Assembly (NCBI GenBank): GCA_002390675.1 | Contig: DGPZ01000181.1 | Coordinates: 84,672 to 94,383 of the forward strand | DNA from: Deltaproteobacteria bacterium UBA4427 | GTDB lineage: Bacteria > Myxococcota_A > UBA9160 > UBA4427 | DNA: 9,712 nt | Direction of reading: 5' to 3' | Shown here: in pieces, positions 6,006-9,712 of the stretch | How positions within the stretch are numbered: the first letter of the stretch is position 1 | Layout of the letters: each line of letters starts with the position of its first letter | Translations under genes and position numbers: made by a program | The notes under the pieces: model-generated | The model's input: the letters and a program-made list of their open reading frames with translations, nothing else | Database searches by the model: none | Told to the model about the DNA's origin: nothing

Positions 6006-7445
6006 TCAGCCCACTCGGTTGGCGGGCGCGGCGTCCGACACGACATCGGGCATCACATTCGACACACCCTCAGTCACCGCCTGGATTCGGTAGAGCTCGT
6101 CCACGGTCTCTGCAGCGGCACGCATTCCCGCGGTCACGCGGCCTTCAAGATCCGGAGTTGCAAGCGCACTGGTCGCGAAAGCAAGACGCGGCGAACGCTC
6201 GGTTCGCGCGAGGAAGCGATCGCGGCGCGAAAGCGCACCCCGCCCCTGAACCGAAATAATCTCGGACAAACGTTCAACCCGGGTCGGTCCGTCGGGCAAT
6301 GTCCCCAGCGGAGACCCACGAAAAGTACCGTCGATTTTCTGAATTAGATCGCGATCCGACATATGCCAATGATCGTCGACGGATGCGACGTTTAGAGAAA
6401 TCCTAATCCAAAAAGGATCCGAAGCGTAGGGCTCCGCCGGTGGGCCTAACACTCTTAGGTCACGCATATCCGGAAGTTCGCCTGGAACAAAGGTTACCCC
6501 CGCCACACCACGAAGGAGCCACGCATCCTCGGTGACACGGCGGTGGATGACTATTGAGCGGCGCGGCTCAATGGACTCGAAATGCCCTCGTTCGACCGGT
6601 GAAAGCTTTGGGCAGATTCGGAGGATTTCACTCGGAGGCAGCGCAATCACGGCCGCATCCGCCAACGCCTGTCCCGCTCGCCCCCCAGAGCGGTAACGAA
6701 TTCGCACGCCCTCGGTCGTGGCTTCAAGCTGTTCAACTTTCGTCCCAACCCTGATTCGAGTCAATTCGGCGAGAGTGTCGACTAGATGAACCAGACCACC
6801 TGCCAATGGAACCGAGCGCCCCTTGCCAGAGAGCAATCGCGCAAGCATAGGAACCACGATCGATGCGGACTCCGCAGAAAGATCCACTCCCGTTCGCGCG
6901 AGCAGCGCCGGCGCCAGTCGCGTGGTGCAAAAGCGTGTTCCAAAAGCCCGAATCGATGCCCGCTGCCAAGGAACGTCATCTAAAGCCCGAACGGCGGCCG
7001 GCGGCTCGAGAGAGGATTGCCTAAGCGAATCCCAGACCGCGTGCACTAGCGGCCGCCGATCTCGCCATCGCGGCGGCCGTCTAAAAACTGCATCGATCGG
7101 GCGATCCATTCTCGGAGAGAGACTCGGGAAGAGAAATTCGCGTGGGCGAAGATGCGGCGGGCGATGCAGGCGGCCGCCTAACACAAGACCATGCTTGCGC
7201 TCAAGGAAGGTGTCGCCTCCAGACTCTAGTCCTAGCGCCGCAACGAGTGCCCTCAGGTTCGCGTCACCCCAGCCGATCTCGCCGACCGCAGGCTCCAGCA
7301 ATCCATGTTCAGTCTCGATCGGGCATAGCCGGCCACCTACCGAAGGCGCCGCTTCGAAGAGTTCGACATCATGGCCCGCATGAACCAACCGAGCTGCACA
7401 GACGAGTCCGGCGAGCCCCCCGCCAACCACGACAATCGATCCCAT
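6006..7445 (-). CDS. FAD-dependent oxidoreductase, amine oxidase / HemG-HemY-like
   Basis: This 479-residue flavoprotein has a Rossmann-type FAD site: VVVGGGLAGL (5-14) with GGGxxG at 8-13, ribose-binding E31 at the end of the second strand, and VGGRL (36-40). The mid-region LSGKGRSVPLAGGLVHLVDT resembles the stretch of protoporphyrinogen oxidases and flavin amine oxidases before the second FAD-contacting strand (KVEQLE). The C-terminal ATPDLEGRVTAGMRAA matches the usual final FAD-binding helix, but the Gly-Asp normally just before it is replaced (FATSAL). Substrate cannot be told; protoporphyrinogen, an amine and a carotenoid-type substrate are all possible in this superfamily. No signal peptide or membrane segment is seen apart from the hydrophobic nucleotide-binding start. 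Its ATG follows the response-regulator stop with no gap, and dinB follows after seven bases, so the three are almost certainly one transcript. Confidence 0.85.
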   Translation of the reverse strand: MGSIVVVGGGLAGLVCAARLVHAGHDVELFEAAPSVGGRLCPIETEHGLLEPAVGEIGWGDANLRALVAALGLESGGDTFLERKHGLVLGGRLHRPPHLRPREFLFPSLSPRMDRPIDAVFRRPPRWRDRRPLVHAVWDSLRQSSLEPPAAVRALDDVPWQRASIRAFGTRFCTTRLAPALLARTGVDLSAESASIVVPMLARLLSGKGRSVPLAGGLVHLVDTLAELTRIRVGTKVEQLEATTEGVRIRYRSGGRAGQALADAAVIALPPSEILRICPKLSPVERGHFESIEPRRSIVIHRRVTEDAWLLRGVAGVTFVPGELPDMRDLRVLGPPAEPYASDPFWIRISLNVASVDDHWHMSDRDLIQKIDGTFRGSPLGTLPDGPTRVERLSEIISVQGRGALSRRDRFLARTERSPRLAFATSALATPDLEGRVTAGMRAAAETVDELYRIQAVTEGVSNVMPDVVSDAAPANRVG

Positions 7446-7907
7446 TTAGCTCGGGTCCACAGCCGTCGGGACGGGTAGCGCCCCCGTCTCTTCCGGGGCC
7501 TCTGCGTCTTTCGAGGCATCTGGCTCTTCCGAAGCCTCCGTCTTCTCCACAAGTAGCCCGAGCAAAGTCTTCGGCACGAACGGCTTCCGCAAGAAGCTTC
7601 CACCCACTCGCTCGAGTTCCTCCTCGAGACTTGGGGGCATAGCATCGCCGCTCGTCACCACGACTTGAAGGTCGGGCCGAGCTGCTGAGAACTCCGGCAA
7701 CAACTTCTCCGCTCCGTCCCCACCCGGCATAGTCACGTCCAGTAAGACCAAATCGATATCGCCCACATGCTTCTTAAATAGCGCACGCGCCTCGTCCGCG
7801 TTCGCCGCCGCAAGCACGGGACGCCCTGTACGCTCGATCAATCGCTTCATCAGCCGAAGAAGCTGGTCTTCGTCATCGACGACCAACACTGTCCGGAACG
7901 AACTCAT
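7446..7907 (-). CDS. Stand-alone response regulator receiver protein
   Basis: This 153-residue protein consists of a CheY-like receiver domain (about 5-122) and a 31-residue acidic, Pro/Glu-rich tail with no DNA-binding or enzymatic output domain. Seen: acidic pocket D11-D12 (VLVVDDED), phospho-acceptor D57 (LVLLDVTMPGGDG), T85 (VVTSGDA) and K108 (FLRKPF). All key residues are present, so it should be phosphorylatable. No histidine kinase is in the window. The ATG at 7907 is chosen because the receiver fold begins there, with GAGG about 10 bases upstream; an in-frame ATG at 8027 would add 40 residues without domain character. It is first in the operon, and its stop TAA is directly followed by the ATG of the oxidoreductase. 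It probably acts by protein-protein contact; the partner is unknown. Confidence 0.88.
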   Translation of the reverse strand: MSSFRTVLVVDDEDQLLRLMKRLIERTGRPVLAAANADEARALFKKHVGDIDLVLLDVTMPGGDGAEKLLPEFSAARPDLQVVVTSGDAMPPSLEEELERVGGSFLRKPFVPKTLLGLLVEKTEASEEPDASKDAEAPEETGALPVPTAVDPS

Positions 7908-8104
7908 TAGATGGGGCCTCAGCGATCTAATCCGGTCGAGGCGCCTCTCGGGCCAAAAACGGAGCATCGGAAATCTACAAACAGGCAAGGAGTAAAGACA
8001 GTCCTTCAGCAGCGAGGGCCTAGACATCCGCGTATTTCTTCAAGGCCCCAAGGATGAGTCAAGTATACGATTGATCAATGGCGAAAATAAAGCGAAACTG
8101 AGTC
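7908..8104. promoter_or_regulatory. Divergent promoter region between the regulator operon and dnaE2
   Basis: This 197-bp region must hold promoters for both the minus-strand operon and dnaE2. On the minus strand TTGACT (plus coordinates about 8062-8057) could be a -35 box, but no good -10 follows. On the plus side GTATAC (8063-8068) and the palindrome ATTGATCAAT (8070-8079) directly adjoin the GCGAA direct repeat. I see no small gene here. Confidence 0.5.
8070..8101 (+). promoter_or_regulatory. Candidate operator with 11-bp spaced GCGAAA half-sites upstream of dnaE2
   Basis: ATTGATCAATGGCGAAA continues into ATAAAGCGAAACTGA, ending three bases before the dnaE2 ATG. GCGAAA occurs at 8081 and 8092, exactly 11 bp apart (GAAA-N7-GAAA). 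Aligned with 1653-1683 upstream of imuA with a single one-base gap, 25 of 31 positions agree, and the distance to the ATG differs by one base. The spacing is that of the alphaproteobacterial LexA direct repeat, although both half-sites differ from GAAC at the last base. The repetition is seen; SOS control is inferred. Confidence 0.42.
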
Positions 8105-9712
8105 ATGGCCACCCCCCATGACTACGTCGAACTCCGCACTCGCAGCGCCTTTTCCTTCTTAGAGGCCTGCAGCAATCCCGAGGATCTCATCCAGGCCGCC
8201 GCTGACCGAGGACATACCACTCTAGCCCTCGCCGATCGGGATGGCGTCTCAGGAGCTCCCCGCTTTCACAAAGCCGCCCGCGATGCGGGACTCCGGGCTC
8301 TGGTAGGCAGCACACTTTCCGTCGCTCCGCTTCTCTCAGAGAATCCAAATGCGGCCGCTGACCACCCGCGAAACCGAACCGAACGCGGAGACACTTCGCC
8401 CTTTGCCTCGCCAGACCGGCTCCTCTTGTTATGCGAGTCACCACAGGGATGGCGGCGGCTCTGTCGAATGATCACCCTCGCCCATTCACGCAGAGACAAA
8501 GGGCTCGAAGCACAGGATGCGCGCGCCCGCTGTCGGATCCGCGTCGAATGGGACGAACTCGCTGCGGAAGCCGGGCATTGGAGCGTTCTACTCCGAGGAG
8601 ACGAACGCCTTTATCCCCGTCTGCTCGAACGGGCCAAAGATGTTTTTGGCGACCGACTCGCCGTCGACGTCTCTCATCTTCTCGATCGTCGAATCGAACA
8701 AACCGGTCGTCGTGCGGTGGCTATGGCTGAAGCCTGTGGCGTTCCCGTTGTTGCAAGTGGAGACGTTCGCTGCGCGCGGCCCGAAGACCGCAGGTTGCTC
8801 GATGCACTGATCTGCTTACGTGAACGCAGGACCCTTGATTCTGCAGGCCGCCACCTTCCGCCTAACGGGGAAGGACATCTCCACACTCGAGAAGAGATCG
8901 TACGTCGCTTTCGGGATCATCCGGAATGGATCTTGCGAACTAGAGAAATCGCAGAGCGCTGCGAATTCACCCTGGAGAAACTCGATTACCGCTTCCCCGA
9001 ATACCCTTTACGTCCGGGGGAAACCCAGATGAGTCGACTGCGGGAGCTGACCCGGATAGGCGCTAGAGAGCGTTATGGCTCGCAGCCTGAAGCACGGGTT
9101 CCTCGCCAGCTCGCTCACGAACTGAATGTCATTGAGAAGCTCGACCTCGCCGGGTATTTCTTGATCGTGGAAGATATCTCCTCTTTCGCTCGCCGTGAGC
9201 GTATTCTTTGTCAGGGCCGAGGCTCCGCCGCCAATAGCGCCGTCTGTTATGCCCTAGGCATCACCGCCGTCGACCCCGTCCGGATGGAGCTTCTCTTCGA
9301 ACGTTTTCTCTCCGAAGAACGCGGCGAGTGGCCCGATATCGACATCGACCTTCCTTCCGGACCTCAAAGAGAGAAGGTGATCCAGTACGTCTTCAAAAAA
9401 TACGGACGTAGCGGGGCTGCCATGACCGCGAACGTAATCAGCTACAGGATCAAGATGGCCGTGCGGGAGATGGGCAAGGTGCTCGGACAGGATCCCGAGG
9501 CGATCGGCCGGCTCTCAAAGCTCGTGGCGCGCCTCGACTTCCCTGCCGTGCCCCGCGGCAGCGCAGGAGAGCGACGCGCCAATCAGGCGGAAGCGCATAA
9601 AGAGGGGCCGGGCGAAAATAGAGAACGGGCCACAGATCCCCAGGAAGAAGTCCAGCGCGAGTTCTTACAAAGACTCAAGGAAGCTCGCCTCGACCCCGAG
9701 TCCCCGGACGTG
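8105..9712 (+). CDS. dnaE2: Error-prone DNA polymerase DnaE2 (partial, 5' 536 codons)
   Basis: This C-family polymerase is the catalytic partner of ImuA/ImuB. The frame is open to the window edge; roughly the C-terminal half is missing. An in-frame TGA at 8099-8101 fixes the start at ATG 8105 or later. Seen: an N-terminal PHP domain (YVELRTRSAFSFLEACSNP), the nucleotide-binding motif GRGSAANS (371-378) followed by GITAVDPVRMELLFERFLS, and PDIDIDLPSG (410-419) with catalytic D411 and D413. The AMTANVISYRIKMAVREMGK stretch is typical of DnaE2 rather than DnaE1. PHP metal-ligand histidines are replaced: the HxH motif is R11-T-R13 and the usual DHDG is D44-R45-D-G, so the PHP site is probably dead. 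A charged, low-complexity insert lies at about 480-515, between the helix LSKLVARLDF and the helix VQREFLQRLKEARL. It is transcribed away from the regulator operon, with the GCGAA operator candidate just ahead. Confidence 0.93.
   Translation, partial: MATPHDYVELRTRSAFSFLEACSNPEDLIQAAADRGHTTLALADRDGVSGAPRFHKAARDAGLRALVGSTLSVAPLLSENPNAAADHPRNRTERGDTSPFASPDRLLLLCESPQGWRRLCRMITLAHSRRDKGLEAQDARARCRIRVEWDELAAEAGHWSVLLRGDERLYPRLLERAKDVFGDRLAVDVSHLLDRRIEQTGRRAVAMAEACGVPVVASGDVRCARPEDRRLLDALICLRERRTLDSAGRHLPPNGEGHLHTREEIVRRFRDHPEWILRTREIAERCEFTLEKLDYRFPEYPLRPGETQMSRLRELTRIGARERYGSQPEARVPRQLAHELNVIEKLDLAGYFLIVEDISSFARRERILCQGRGSAANSAVCYALGITAVDPVRMELLFERFLSEERGEWPDIDIDLPSGPQREKVIQYVFKKYGRSGAAMTANVISYRIKMAVREMGKVLGQDPEAIGRLSKLVARLDFPAVPRGSAGERRANQAEAHKEGPGENRERATDPQEEVQREFLQRLKEARLDPESPDV

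Noticed and set aside
5999..6046. Longer dinB start at 6046
   Set aside because: It would overlap the upstream gene by 41 bp and adds a non-conserved N-terminus; ATG 5998 gives normal spacing to the catalytic Asp motif.
7908..8027. Longer response regulator start at 8027
   Set aside because: The extra 40 residues have no receiver-domain character, and the ATG at 7907 sits right before the first strand with a GAGG upstream.
8187..9032. Several open frames of 70-99 codons within dnaE2 on both strands
   Set aside because: The dnaE2 frame is uninterrupted from 8105 to the window end with clear polymerase motifs, so these are shadows of high-GC coding sequence.

Overview
The window is high-GC, densely coded bacterial chromosome with no RNA genes, transposases, CRISPR arrays or prophage genes that I can see. 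Its gene content (folate/purine housekeeping genes next to an imuA-imuB-dnaE2 type mutagenesis set) fits a Gram-negative-type lineage such as Proteobacteria, Myxococcota or a related uncultured group. I cannot fix the taxon from sequence alone.

Layout. (1) 54-1585, plus strand: metF (5,10-methylenetetrahydrofolate reductase) followed by purN (GAR transformylase), overlapping by one base, so one-carbon metabolism genes. (2) 1586-1687: a spacer with a weak terminator-like hairpin and a candidate operator. (3) 1688-4368, plus strand: imuA, a RecA-like mutasome subunit whose P-loop is split by a repeat-encoded insert, then imuB, a Y-family-like, probably non-catalytic mutasome subunit. (4) 4369-4645: the spacer between convergent imuB and dinB, with a possible relic of a methyltransferase gene. 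(5) 8027-4646, minus strand: a tightly packed three-gene operon of a stand-alone response regulator receiver protein, an FAD-dependent amine-oxidase/HemG-like oxidoreductase, and dinB (DNA polymerase IV). (6) 7908-8104: a divergent promoter region. (7) 8105 to the window end, plus strand: the first 536 codons of dnaE2, the error-prone C-family polymerase.

The central theme is a translesion-synthesis island. ImuA, ImuB and DnaE2 together form the known damage-inducible mutasome, and the Y-family polymerase DinB lies among them. Both ImuB and DinB keep a beta-clamp-binding pentapeptide (QLDLF and QLSLF). The usual contiguous imuA-imuB-dnaE2 order is broken here by the oppositely oriented regulator-oxidoreductase-dinB operon.

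The most useful new observation is a roughly 31-bp block just upstream of imuA that recurs, almost at the same distance, just upstream of dnaE2. It contains two GCGAA half-sites exactly 11 bp apart, the same architecture as the alphaproteobacterial LexA box (GAAC-N7-GAAC). This would let the two separated parts of the mutasome be co-regulated.
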